Positions 25,679 to 33,897 of a DNA stretch of 64,000 nt are shown piece by piece. The stretch lies in the NCBI GenBank assembly GCA_049613665.1, contig JBMZCV010000004.1:14286-78285 (forward strand). Reading direction: 5' to 3'. This stretch comes from JBMZCV01 sp049613665. GTDB lineage: Bacteria > Bacteroidota > Bacteroidia > Chitinophagales > UBA2359. A model generated the notes under the pieces. The model was not told the origin of the DNA. It saw only the letters and a program-made list of their open reading frames with translations, and did not search any database. The position numbers were made by a program, and so were the translations under genes. The first letter of the stretch is position 1. Each line of letters begins with the position of its first letter.

Positions 25679-27352
25679 ATGAAACTCAACAAATACAGTT
25701 CAACAATAACACAAGACGAAACGCAACCTGCTGCACAAGCTATGTTATATGGCATTGGTCTTACAGAAGCTGACATGAACAAAGCTCAGGTAGGTATTGT
25801 TAGCACAGGCTATGAGGGAAATACCTGTAATATGCACCTCAATGATTTGGCAAAAGTGGTGAAAAAAGGCGTTTTAGCGACCGATTTGGTAGGACTTATT
25901 TTTCATAGCATAGGCGTTAGCGACGGCATTTCGATGGGAACAGATGGTATGCACTTTTCGCTGGTGTCTCGTGATGTCATTGCCGACTCTATCGAAACCG
26001 TTGTCAATGCTCAATGGTACGACAGTTTGGTTGCCGTTGTGGGTTGCGACAAAAATATGCCAGGTGCTTTAATCGCTATGGGACGCATCGACAGACCGAG
26101 TATTATGGTATATGGCGGCACGATTCACGCAGGCCATTACGGCGGAAAAACCTTAAATATCGTTTCGGCTTTCGAGGCTTTGGGCGAAAAATTTGCAGGC
26201 ACAATCACGCCAGAAGATTTCAAAGGCGTAATAAAAAATGCCTGTCCAAGTGCTGGTGCTTGCGGTGGCATGTACACGGCCAACACGATGGCTTCGGCTA
26301 TTGAGGCTTTGGGAATGAGCTTGCCTTACAGCTCTTCAAATCCTGCTTTGAGTGTAGAAAAACAAAAAGAATGTTTGGACGCAGGTATGGCAATTCGTTT
26401 GTTATTGGAAAAAGACATCAAGCCTAGCGACATTATGACTCGCAAAGCTTTTGAAAATGCCATTACCGTTATCATGATTTTGGGCGGCTCTACCAATGCT
26501 GTTTTGCACCTTATTGCGATGGCAAAATCCATTGGCGTTTCTGTTACCTTAGATGATTTTCAAACGATAAGTGATAAAACGCCTTTTTTGGCCGATTTGA
26601 AACCTAGCGGCCGTTATCTCATGGAAGATTTGCACAAAGTTGGTGGTGTTCCTGCTGTTATGAAACTCTTGTTAGAAAAAGGATATTTGCATGGCGATTG
26701 CTTAACGGTTACAGGAAAAACATTGGCAGAAAATTTGGCAGAAGTAGCTCCTTTAGCAGAAAATCAAGATGTAATACTACCTTTTGAAACGCCTTTAAAA
26801 AAATCAGGACACTTGCAAATTTTGTATGGAAATTTGGCAAATAAAGGTTCGGTAGCGAAAATTACAGGAAAAGAAGGAGAGTGTTTTGAAGGTTTAGCGA
26901 AAGTTTACGACTCAGAAGAAGATTCTATTGCAGCCATCAGAGCAGGCGAAATCGGCAAAGGTACGGTTATTGTGATACGCTACGAAGGGCCGAAAGGTTC
27001 TCCAGGAATGCCTGAAATGTTGAAGCCAACTTCTGCGATTATGGGTGCTGGCTTGGGCAAAGAAGTGGCACTTATCACAGACGGCCGTTTTTCTGGTGGA
27101 ACACATGGTTTCGTTGTCGGACACATCACGCCAGAAGCACAGCAAGGTGGTTTGTTAGCATTAATTCAAGATGGCGACAAAATCACGATTGATGCCGTAA
27201 ACAATATTATGGACGCACATTTGAGCGATGAAGAAATAGCCAAAAGACGTGCTGCCTGGACTATGCCACCGCCAAATGCAACAAAAGGCGTTTTATATAA
27301 ATACTACAAATGCGTTTCCTCTGCTTCAGAAGGTTGCGTAACCGATGAGTAA
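25679..27352 (+). CDS. ilvD: Dihydroxy-acid dehydratase
   Basis: 557 residues, normal length. Cys50 (EGNTCNMH), Cys123 (VGCDKNMPGA) and Cys195 (PSAGACGGMYTANTM) match the iron-sulfur cluster ligands of the IlvD/Edd family. DGRFSGGTHGFVVGHITPEA is the C-terminal signature. It converts 2,3-dihydroxyisovalerate and 2,3-dihydroxy-3-methylvalerate to the 2-oxo acids used by IlvE; cytosolic and oxygen-sensitive. Second gene of the operon, under the same attenuator. Confidence 0.96.
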   Translation: MKLNKYSSTITQDETQPAAQAMLYGIGLTEADMNKAQVGIVSTGYEGNTCNMHLNDLAKVVKKGVLATDLVGLIFHSIGVSDGISMGTDGMHFSLVSRDVIADSIETVVNAQWYDSLVAVVGCDKNMPGALIAMGRIDRPSIMVYGGTIHAGHYGGKTLNIVSAFEALGEKFAGTITPEDFKGVIKNACPSAGACGGMYTANTMASAIEALGMSLPYSSSNPALSVEKQKECLDAGMAIRLLLEKDIKPSDIMTRKAFENAITVIMILGGSTNAVLHLIAMAKSIGVSVTLDDFQTISDKTPFLADLKPSGRYLMEDLHKVGGVPAVMKLLLEKGYLHGDCLTVTGKTLAENLAEVAPLAENQDVILPFETPLKKSGHLQILYGNLANKGSVAKITGKEGECFEGLAKVYDSEEDSIAAIRAGEIGKGTVIVIRYEGPKGSPGMPEMLKPTSAIMGAGLGKEVALITDGRFSGGTHGFVVGHITPEAQQGGLLALIQDGDKITIDAVNNIMDAHLSDEEIAKRRAAWTMPPPNATKGVLYKYYKCVSSASEGCVTDE

Positions 27353-27619
27353 ATTAGTTTTTAGTTTTTAATTCTTAGTTTTGAGTTCTACTCTGATATT
27401 TTAAGTGTCTTTTTAACAAAAAAAATTATTCCAAAGGGATTACATATTTATAGCAAAAGAACAAAGTCAAAAAGTTCGACTTTTTAGAGACCGTATATAA
27501 TCTAATATATTATTGTTATAAATATTTAAAGTCTTCCACTTATTTTTTATAAAAAACAATATATACATTGTTTTAATTTAAAGCCAAGAAATCCAAAAAT
27601 TACCGCAAATAATAATATC
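27353..27619. other. ilvD-ilvB intergenic region
   Basis: 267 bp, A+T-rich. A small hairpin AAAAAGT-TCG-ACTTTTT at 27469-27485, just before TAGAGACC, could pause or partly end transcription. No leader-peptide-like ORF was found here. Confidence 0.4.
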
Positions 27620-29386
27620 ATGAAATTAGCAACAACACAACAACAAAAAGTAACTGCTACACAAGCAAAAGAGCAAGAAATGCCCGAACAAAAACAAAAG
27701 AAAATAGTTTCTGGAGCAGAAGCTATCGTTTTGTCACTCTTAGAAGAAGGCGTTGATGTCATTTTTGGCTATCCTGGCGGTGCAATTATGCCTGTTTACG
27801 ATGCTCTTTACGATTATCAAGACCGTTTGAAACACGTTTTAGTACGTCACGAACAAGGAGCTACACACGCTGCCGAAGGTTATGCTCGTATCAAAAAAAC
27901 GGCTGGCGTTTGCATCGCAACTTCAGGGCCTGGAGCTACCAATTTGGTCACAGGTTTAGCAGATGCTTTGATGGACTCTACACCTATGGTTTGCATTACT
28001 GGCCAAGTACCAAAAGCATTTTTAGGTACTGATGCCTTCCAAGAAACCGATGTAATTGGCGTAACCATGCCTGTAACAAAATGGTCTTACCAAATAACCG
28101 ATGCCAGCGAAATTCCTAGCGTGATGGCAAAAGCATTTTATATTGCCAATACTGGCCGTCCAGGGCCTGTTATGATTGATGTAACAAAAAATGCACAATT
28201 TGGCGAAGTAGAATGGTCTTACCAAAAATCGCCACGCATTTTCAGCTACTGGCCAAAACCAAAAGCCAAGCAAAGTGCGATTGAAGCGGCTGCGAAATTG
28301 ATTAATGAATCTGAGCGACCTTATATTTTGGCTGGCCATGGCGTTTTGATTTCAGAAGCTCAAAATGAATTGTTAGAATTGGTTGAAAAAGCTGATATTC
28401 CAACAGCTTGCACCCTTCAAGGTTTGTCGTCTTTGCCTAGCGAACACCCACTTTGCGTTGGTATGCCTGGCATGCACGGACATTACGCACCCAACAAATT
28501 GATAAACGAGAGTGATGTTTTAATCGCTATCGGAATGCGTTTTGATGACCGAATTACAGGAAATTTGGCGACTTTTGCCAAAAAATGCAAAGTCATTCAT
28601 ATAGAAATTGACCCTTCGGAAATTGATAAAAATGTAAAAACAGATGTTGCGATTAATGCTGATGCAAAAGAAGCATTGCAATTGTTATTGCCTTTAATCA
28701 AAAAACAAAAGCATCAAGCGTGGCATCAACAGTTTTTAGATTTAGAAAAAATAGAATTTGAAAAAGTCATTAAACACACACTTTATCCAACAGAAGGCGG
28801 CTTGAAAATGGGCGAAGTTGTTCGTTTGATTTCTGAAAAAACGGCTGGAAAAGCTATTCTTGTGCCAGATGTCGGACAGCATCAAATGGTGTCGGCACGA
28901 TATTACAAATACAAAGCTACTGACGGTTGGGTGTCTTCTGGCGGCTTGGGAACAATGGGTTTTGCCTTGCCTGCCGCTCTCGGTTGCAAATTTGCAGCAC
29001 CAGAAAGAGAAGTTGTTACAGTAATTGGAGATGGCTGTTTTCAGATGACTTTGCAAGAGTTGGGAACAATTCAGCAAAGCGGTTTGCATGTCAAAATTGT
29101 GATTTTAAACAACAGCTTTTTGGGTATGGTGCGACAATGGCAACAGCTTTTTTTCGACAAACGCTATTCTTCAGTAGAATTGCAAAACCCAGATTTTGTA
29201 AAAATAACAGAAGGTTTTGGCATTACAGCACGCAGAGTAAGCGAAAGAGCAGAGTTGGCAGACGCTATTCAAACAATGCTTGATTATGATGGCTCTTATT
29301 TGTTGGAAGTTGTCGTAGAAAAAGAAGAAAATGTATTTCCAATGGTGCCTTCTGGTGCTTGCGTTTCGGAAGTTCGCTTAGAATAA
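27620..29386 (+). CDS. ilvB: Acetolactate synthase large subunit
   Basis: 588 residues. A Gln/Lys-rich N-terminal extension (about 28 residues) precedes the ThDP enzyme core: GYPGGAIMPVYDAL, catalytic Glu78 in VRHEQGATHAAEGYAR, FAD-binding middle domain (IGMRFDDRITGNL), and the ThDP/Mg motif GDGCFQMTLQEL with NNSFLGMVRQWQ. It condenses two pyruvates, or pyruvate with 2-oxobutyrate, as the first common step of valine and isoleucine synthesis. Works with the regulatory subunit encoded 320 bp downstream. Confidence 0.95.
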   Translation: MKLATTQQQKVTATQAKEQEMPEQKQKKIVSGAEAIVLSLLEEGVDVIFGYPGGAIMPVYDALYDYQDRLKHVLVRHEQGATHAAEGYARIKKTAGVCIATSGPGATNLVTGLADALMDSTPMVCITGQVPKAFLGTDAFQETDVIGVTMPVTKWSYQITDASEIPSVMAKAFYIANTGRPGPVMIDVTKNAQFGEVEWSYQKSPRIFSYWPKPKAKQSAIEAAAKLINESERPYILAGHGVLISEAQNELLELVEKADIPTACTLQGLSSLPSEHPLCVGMPGMHGHYAPNKLINESDVLIAIGMRFDDRITGNLATFAKKCKVIHIEIDPSEIDKNVKTDVAINADAKEALQLLLPLIKKQKHQAWHQQFLDLEKIEFEKVIKHTLYPTEGGLKMGEVVRLISEKTAGKAILVPDVGQHQMVSARYYKYKATDGWVSSGGLGTMGFALPAALGCKFAAPEREVVTVIGDGCFQMTLQELGTIQQSGLHVKIVILNNSFLGMVRQWQQLFFDKRYSSVELQNPDFVKITEGFGITARRVSERAELADAIQTMLDYDGSYLLEVVVEKEENVFPMVPSGACVSEVRLE

Positions 29387-29706
29387 TTTTCGGTAGGCAT
29401 AAAACCTATCGCTATTGAATTTTTAAGTAGTTGTTCATAAGTTTTTTGGTATTCACTTTTTTAATATTAAAACTCCGATGCCCTTGTTGCGTGTTATCAC
29501 CAACAAGTTATGAGCGATAACATGATATTATTAGCTAATTGGGAAGTATAGTTGTTGGTGATAACACCAAACAACGGCTAGTGTTGTCGTTTTTTTGAGG
29601 ATATAATATTCTGCAAATACCTTGTTTCTTTTGACTAACTACTTAATAAAGATACATTAATTCTCGTTCTATTTTTTACACCATTTACAAAGACAAAGTA
29701 AATAAA
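29387..29706. other. ilvB-ilvN intergenic region with inverted repeat
   Basis: 320 bp. It contains a family I inverted repeat (29492-29566) and no ORF. Confidence 0.6.
29492..29566. repeat. Family I inverted repeat, copy 1
   Basis: Perfect 15-bp arms TGTTATCACCAACAA / TTGTTGGTGATAACA separated by 45 bp, followed by CCAAACAACGGCTAGTGTTGT. A related sequence, GTTGCTGATGATAACATGCAGCAACGGC, lies at 32840-32870. Confidence 0.75.
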
Positions 29707-30273
29707 ATGAATAATTATTATACTTTAAATATATATATTGAAAATATTGTCGGTTTGTTGAGTCGCATTACAGCCGTTTTCACACGCCGACACATCAATA
29801 TCGAAAGCCTTACTGTTTCGGAAACAGAGCAAAAAGGTATTTCTCGTTTTACCATTGTCATTAAGGTAACAAAAGACATGGTAGTTAAAGTAACAAAGCA
29901 AATCAATAAAATAATTGAGGTTATTCACACCGAATATCACGAAGAAGCAGACCTTATTAGCAGTCAGTTGGCTTTGTTCAAAGTAGATTTGAGTAATATG
30001 CAACGTTTAGCGACTCTGGAAGCTTTGGCGATGCAAAACAATGCTCGAATTCTTGCTAAAAGTGGCAATCATATTGTATTAGAAAAAACAGGCAATCGTG
30101 CTATTTTAGAAGCTTTTTTACAAAGCTTAAAAGCCTTTGGCAACACGGAATATGTGCGTTCTGGGCGTATTGCTATTACGATGAGCGGCATTCGTTTGAG
30201 CGAGATTTTGCCTCAATTGCCCGACATCAACAATTATCCAAATTACAGTATGAGTCATCATAACGATAGGTAA
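29707..30273 (+). CDS. ilvN: Acetolactate synthase small (regulatory) subunit
   Basis: 188 residues. N-terminal ACT domain at about residues 4-80 (LNIYIENIVGLLSRITAVFTRRHINIESLTVSETEQKGISRFTIVI), which binds valine for feedback inhibition, and a C-terminal domain (LATLEALAMQNNARILAK, RSGRIAITMSG) that activates the catalytic subunit. Length is between the short IlvN and long IlvH forms and fits the two-domain type. Located between ilvB and ilvC. Confidence 0.93.
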   Translation: MNNYYTLNIYIENIVGLLSRITAVFTRRHINIESLTVSETEQKGISRFTIVIKVTKDMVVKVTKQINKIIEVIHTEYHEEADLISSQLALFKVDLSNMQRLATLEALAMQNNARILAKSGNHIVLEKTGNRAILEAFLQSLKAFGNTEYVRSGRIAITMSGIRLSEILPQLPDINNYPNYSMSHHNDR

Positions 30274-30662
30274 TTAGTTTTTAATTTTGAATGCTTAGTT
30301 TTTAGTTTTCTGCTAGTAAGAAATGACAAAATAATAAGTCTTAACATTAAAAAAAAATATCAGCAAAAAAGTGTACCAGCACGAGTTTTTAACTCGTGCT
30401 AAACCAAAACGGTAGCTTTTAGCTACCTATTCGTCCAATTCAAAGCTATCTGGTAGTTAAAAACTACCAATTTGATGTGGTACGAGTTGAAAACTCATAC
30501 CTGTTTTATAGTTTATTTGGCACTTTTGGGGACGAAAAAGAATACACTTGTTATTCTTAAATTCGACAAAATTGTAAATTACAGCATACTAACTAACTAG
30601 CAATCAAAGCTTTACACATTTAAATAAAAATAACAAAAATTTAATAAGAACATAAAATAGAT
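30274..30662. other. ilvN-ilvC intergenic region with hairpin array
   Basis: 389 bp holding four small hairpins (30378-30500). No ORF. Confidence 0.6.
30378..30500. repeat. Array of four small palindromes
   Basis: In order: AGCACGAGTTTTTAACTCGTGCT (30378-30400; arms AGCACGAGTT), GGTAGCTTTTAGCTACC (30411-30427), GGTAGTTAAAAACTACC (30452-30468) and GTACGAGTTGAAAACTCATAC (30480-30500). The first resembles the fourth and the second resembles the third, so the block is itself a nested palindrome of palindromes. It resembles REP doublets. Confidence 0.75.
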
Positions 30663-31706
30663 ATGGCAACAATTAATTTTGGCGGCACAGACGAAAAAGT
30701 CGTGATGCGTGAAGAATTTCCTTTAGAGAAAGCATTAAAAGTATTAAAAAACGAAACTATCGCAGCGATTGGCTACGGTGTTCAAGGGCCTGCACAGGCT
30801 TTAAATTTGCGTGACAATGGTTTCAATATCATCGTCGGACAGCGAAAAGGTGGCAAATCTTGGGACAAAGCAGTAGCTGATGGTTGGGTAGAAGGCGAAA
30901 CGCTTTTCGAAATTGAAGAGGCTTGCGACAAAGGCACAATTATTATGAGCCTTTTGTCAGATGCTGGGCAGATTGAAGTTTGGCCACGCATGAAAAAGCA
31001 TTTAACGGCTGGCAAAGCTTTATATTTTTCACATGGTTTTGCAGTAACTTATCACGAGCAAACAGGCGTTGTAGCTCCTGCTGATGTTGATGTTATTTTG
31101 GCTGCTCCAAAAGGTTCTGGTACAAGTGTAAGACGTTTGTTTTTGCAAGGAAAAGGCATCAATTCTAGCTATGCCATTTTTCAAGATGCAACAGGAAAGG
31201 CTTACGATAGAACCATTGCAATGGGTATTGGCGTAGGTTCTGGCTACTTGTTTGAAACGACTTTTAAGAAAGAAGTAACAAGCGATTTGGTAGGCGAAAG
31301 AGGCGTTTTGATGGGTGCTTTGGCTGGCATCATGGAGGCACAATACAACTTATTGCGTCAAAGAGGACACAGCCCAAGCGAAGCTTTCAACGAAACGGTA
31401 GAGGAATTGACGCAAAGTTTGATGCCTTTGGTAGCCGAAAATGGCATGGATTGGATGTATGCCAACTGCTCGACAACTGCTCAACGTGGTGCTTTGGATT
31501 GGAAAAATCGTTTTAGAGATGCGGTAGCTCCTGTTTTCAAGGATTTGTACGACAGCGTAGCAAGCGGCAATGAAGCGGCTATCACAATTGATAGAAATAG
31601 CAAAAGCGATTATCGTGAGAAATTGCAAGTAGAATTGGACGAAATCGGTAATTCTGAAATGTGGACGGCAGGGAAGCAAGTGAGAAAGTTGCGTCCGAAT
31701 AAGTAA
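30663..31706 (+). CDS. ilvC: Ketol-acid reductoisomerase
   Basis: 347 residues, class I length. Rossmann motif GYGVQGPAQALNLRDNG, cofactor loop with VGQRKGGKS, APKGSGTSVRRLFLQGKG and the helical knotted C-terminal domain with the metal-binding acidic residues (SDLVGERGVLMGALAGIMEA, EAFNETVEELTQ). It isomerises and reduces 2-acetolactate and 2-aceto-2-hydroxybutyrate with NAD(P)H and Mg2+. Last gene of the operon, followed by a strong terminator. ilvA and leu genes are not in the window. Confidence 0.95.
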   Translation: MATINFGGTDEKVVMREEFPLEKALKVLKNETIAAIGYGVQGPAQALNLRDNGFNIIVGQRKGGKSWDKAVADGWVEGETLFEIEEACDKGTIIMSLLSDAGQIEVWPRMKKHLTAGKALYFSHGFAVTYHEQTGVVAPADVDVILAAPKGSGTSVRRLFLQGKGINSSYAIFQDATGKAYDRTIAMGIGVGSGYLFETTFKKEVTSDLVGERGVLMGALAGIMEAQYNLLRQRGHSPSEAFNETVEELTQSLMPLVAENGMDWMYANCSTTAQRGALDWKNRFRDAVAPVFKDLYDSVASGNEAAITIDRNSKSDYREKLQVELDEIGNSEMWTAGKQVRKLRPNK

Positions 31707-31728
31707 AATTCTGTTTTATTCTTAAACA

Positions 31729-31768
31729 AAAAGGCATTTCATCATAAAAAAGATGAAATGCCTTTTTT
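31729..31768 (+). terminator. Terminator of the ilv operon
   Basis: Stem AAGGCATTTCATC / GATGAAATGCCTT, 8-nt loop, then a T run. 23 bp after the ilvC stop. Confidence 0.88.
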
Positions 31769-31808
31769 GTATTTAAAAACGAATAACAAAAATAGTTTCA
31801 CTTGTTTT

Positions 31809-31837
31809 TTGTTTTTTAAGAGAATGTTATATATTTG
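31809..31837 (+). promoter_or_regulatory. Bacteroidota-type promoter of the HEPN/nuclease-like gene
   Basis: TTG at 31809-31811 and TATATTTG at 31830-31837 (exact TAnnTTTG), 18 bp apart. The longest frame opens with a GTG at 31837 that lies within this -7 box, so translation must start later (31861 or 31876). Confidence 0.6.
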
Positions 31838-31875
31838 TGAGGTGCATCATTAAAGCAAAAATGATTAAAGTTTAT

Positions 31876-32826
31876 ATGAAAAAAAAATTCGAAATAAGTT
31901 TAAAAGATAATGGTATTCACTCTCTAAATCGTGGTTTAGATACATTCAAGTTATATGAAAAAGAAAAAAAAGATTTTCAATTGAAAGAAGCAATAATGTT
32001 TCTTCATCATGGAATAGAACTTTTAATGAAACAAGTTTTAATTGAAAATTCAGGTGAATATCTAATTTATTCTGATATAGGAGATGTGACAATAAAGAAA
32101 GTAATCAATGCTAAAAAGCAGGGAATTAGTGTTTTTGACTTAGCTAAACCTCCTCATACTTCAACTTATTTAGAAGCGATTAGTAGAGTACGAGCATTTG
32201 TTGATATTTTAGAACTGGAAGAAAGTTTAGAAACAAGGTTAAAAGATTTGAATAAAATACGTAATAAGTTAGAGCATTATGCTATAAATATGGAAATTGG
32301 TAGAATTGAAAAATTAATCACACAAATTAGAAACCCATTGATAAAATTCTTTGAGGAAACAATTAAGGAATTTAAAGAGAAAGATGCCGAAAAAGTTAAA
32401 GAGAAGTGGGAAAATGTTTCTGGAGCAATTATGAATAGCTATATTTTTCAATTAATTCAAAAATTTAAGGGGCAAAAAATAGCAGGAGAATTGTTAGGGA
32501 TAAAAGGAGAATTTCAACTGCCACACTTTAGAGAAACTTTTCGAGAAAAGAAGATCAAGTTTGGAAATAATTGTAGAATAGCAGATATTTTAGCAATAGA
32601 TAATAAAGGAGAAAAATGGGTAATTGAAATTAGAAATGGAGTTTATCACAGCATTAAAAGTGATATAAATAGAGTGTTAAGTCTCTCAAAAATGGTAAAT
32701 GGAATTCCGTGGCTCATTGTATTTGATGTTATCAATGAAGATACCAAGTTTTATGCAAAGGAGAGTGGAATACTTATAACAGATGTTTTTAATCTGAATG
32801 AGCTAGAAAAGATAATTTCAAAATAA
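31876..32826 (+). CDS. HEPN-like domain plus restriction-endonuclease-like domain protein
   Basis: 316 residues from ATG 31876 (ATG 31861 is an alternative). N-terminal half: helices AIMFLHHGIELLMKQVLIE and KIRNKLEHYAI. The Arg-x4-His in RNKLEH matches the catalytic Rx4-6H motif of HEPN RNases (R129, H134 here). C-terminal half: CRIADILAIDNKGEKWVIEIRNG, a strand-turn-strand pattern like PD-(D/E)xK nucleases with D, E-x-R in place of E-x-K. No known named family was recognised. Such combinations occur in defence proteins, but nothing nearby confirms this. It has its own promoter after the ilv terminator. Confidence 0.65.
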   Translation: MKKKFEISLKDNGIHSLNRGLDTFKLYEKEKKDFQLKEAIMFLHHGIELLMKQVLIENSGEYLIYSDIGDVTIKKVINAKKQGISVFDLAKPPHTSTYLEAISRVRAFVDILELEESLETRLKDLNKIRNKLEHYAINMEIGRIEKLITQIRNPLIKFFEETIKEFKEKDAEKVKEKWENVSGAIMNSYIFQLIQKFKGQKIAGELLGIKGEFQLPHFRETFREKKIKFGNNCRIADILAIDNKGEKWVIEIRNGVYHSIKSDINRVLSLSKMVNGIPWLIVFDVINEDTKFYAKESGILITDVFNLNELEKIISK

Positions 32827-32839
32827 AGTATTTGCCTTT

Positions 32840-32882
32840 TGTTGCTGATGATAACATGCAGCAACGGCAAGAGTTGTTGTTT
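32840..32882. repeat. Family I repeat, copy 2
   Basis: GTTGCTGATGATAACATGCAGCAAC hairpin (GTTGCTG / CAGCAAC arms) followed by GGCAAGAGTTGTTG, parallel to the sequence after ilvB. Confidence 0.55.
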
Positions 32883-32943
32883 TTTGAAAAAAATAAAAGT
32901 GTAATGTTTTATTTAAGTTTTGGTATAATTTAGGATGCAAAAA

Positions 32944-33684
32944 ATGAAATCAATATTTAAAATATTAACTATTTCAGTAATTTTATTGAACTGTTTAAGT
33001 GCAAATAACAAGAAACATGACTACAAGTCAATGCTTGAATATTATCTTGAAACAAAGAAAATTGAATCAACTGCTAATTTCTTCGATTCAAGTTTTAATA
33101 ATATGGAAGCTTTAGAAATCAAACTGCTGGACTATAAAATAAATTGGCGAAAAAAAGAGCGTGGTATTGAAATTACAATTGATGGACATACAATTAATAC
33201 CGCAGATAAAGTAACTTTAAATCCTGTTTGGGGTTCAGGTGTTGATAGCGTAAATTTCGCTAACTTTTTGAAAGAAGTAAAAGTTTATGAGACTGCTCAA
33301 TTAGTAGGTTTTGTTTTGACGAATACTCCTTGTACAGGGCTTGCATGCGATATAAATTACCAACTTATTTATGACTTAAAATCACAAAAAGAAAGCTATT
33401 TTGGGCGATTCAGAACAGGTTTTGAGTTTGAGTTATATCATTTCAATGCTGATGACTTTCCAGATTATTTAAGTAAAACGTTTTATGGAAGAAATGCACA
33501 ACAAATCGATACTACCGAATTTGTGATGTATAGCCAAACAGAAAATGGCGATTTTCAACAATTTCAAACCGCAACACAAAGCAAATATTGGTTTAAACAC
33601 ATTTGTTCAGTATCTAACGATGACTTTGAGAATGAAAGCTTTGAAGAACATTGGGTAGAAAAAATAAATGTGTATGATAAATAA
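32944..33684 (+). CDS. Hypothetical exported protein
   Basis: 246 residues from ATG 32944, which has an A-rich region before it; ATG 32935 would add three residues. Hydrophobic N-terminus (SIFKILTISVILLNCLSA) is a signal peptide, possibly with a relaxed lipobox (LLNC). The mature protein is mixed alpha/beta with LVGFVLTNTPCTGLACDINYQLIYDL, containing a Cys pair that could form a disulfide or bind metal. I do not recognise the family. Single gene with no functional context. Confidence 0.65.
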   Translation: MKSIFKILTISVILLNCLSANNKKHDYKSMLEYYLETKKIESTANFFDSSFNNMEALEIKLLDYKINWRKKERGIEITIDGHTINTADKVTLNPVWGSGVDSVNFANFLKEVKVYETAQLVGFVLTNTPCTGLACDINYQLIYDLKSQKESYFGRFRTGFEFELYHFNADDFPDYLSKTFYGRNAQQIDTTEFVMYSQTENGDFQQFQTATQSKYWFKHICSVSNDDFENESFEEHWVEKINVYDK

Positions 33685-33694
33685 AGATGTTAGC

Positions 33695-33895
33695 CAACTT
33701 ACTCCAGCTACTCTCGCTTTGAAATAAAAAAAATATTATAAAAAACATTTATTTGTTTTTCTGTGTCAGCAATTAGTTTTTAAGGTCTTTTTTTATCAAA
33801 AGTTTAAACATACTATTTTTATGGCCTTTTGAACTGAAAAATAGTATGTTTCCCCTATCAAAAAAGGTTTCTTTTGTTAAACCGAGAATAGCTGA
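33695..33895. mobile_element. Family E-related element in a convergent gap
   Basis: Contains the arms AAACATACTATTTTT / AAAAATAGTATGTTT nearly touching (loop ATGGCCTTTTGAACTG) and flanks AGCTACTCTCGCTTTGAAA and CAGCAATTAGTTTTTAAGG. The reverse complement matches 62768-62965 over its whole length, except for the interior. It fills the gap between the genes at 33684 and 33898. Confidence 0.65.
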
Positions 33896-33897
33896 AC

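Noticed and set aside
27353..30662. Further attenuators before ilvB, ilvN or ilvC
   Set aside because: No short ORF rich in Ile, Val or Leu codons was found in these gaps, only palindromes.
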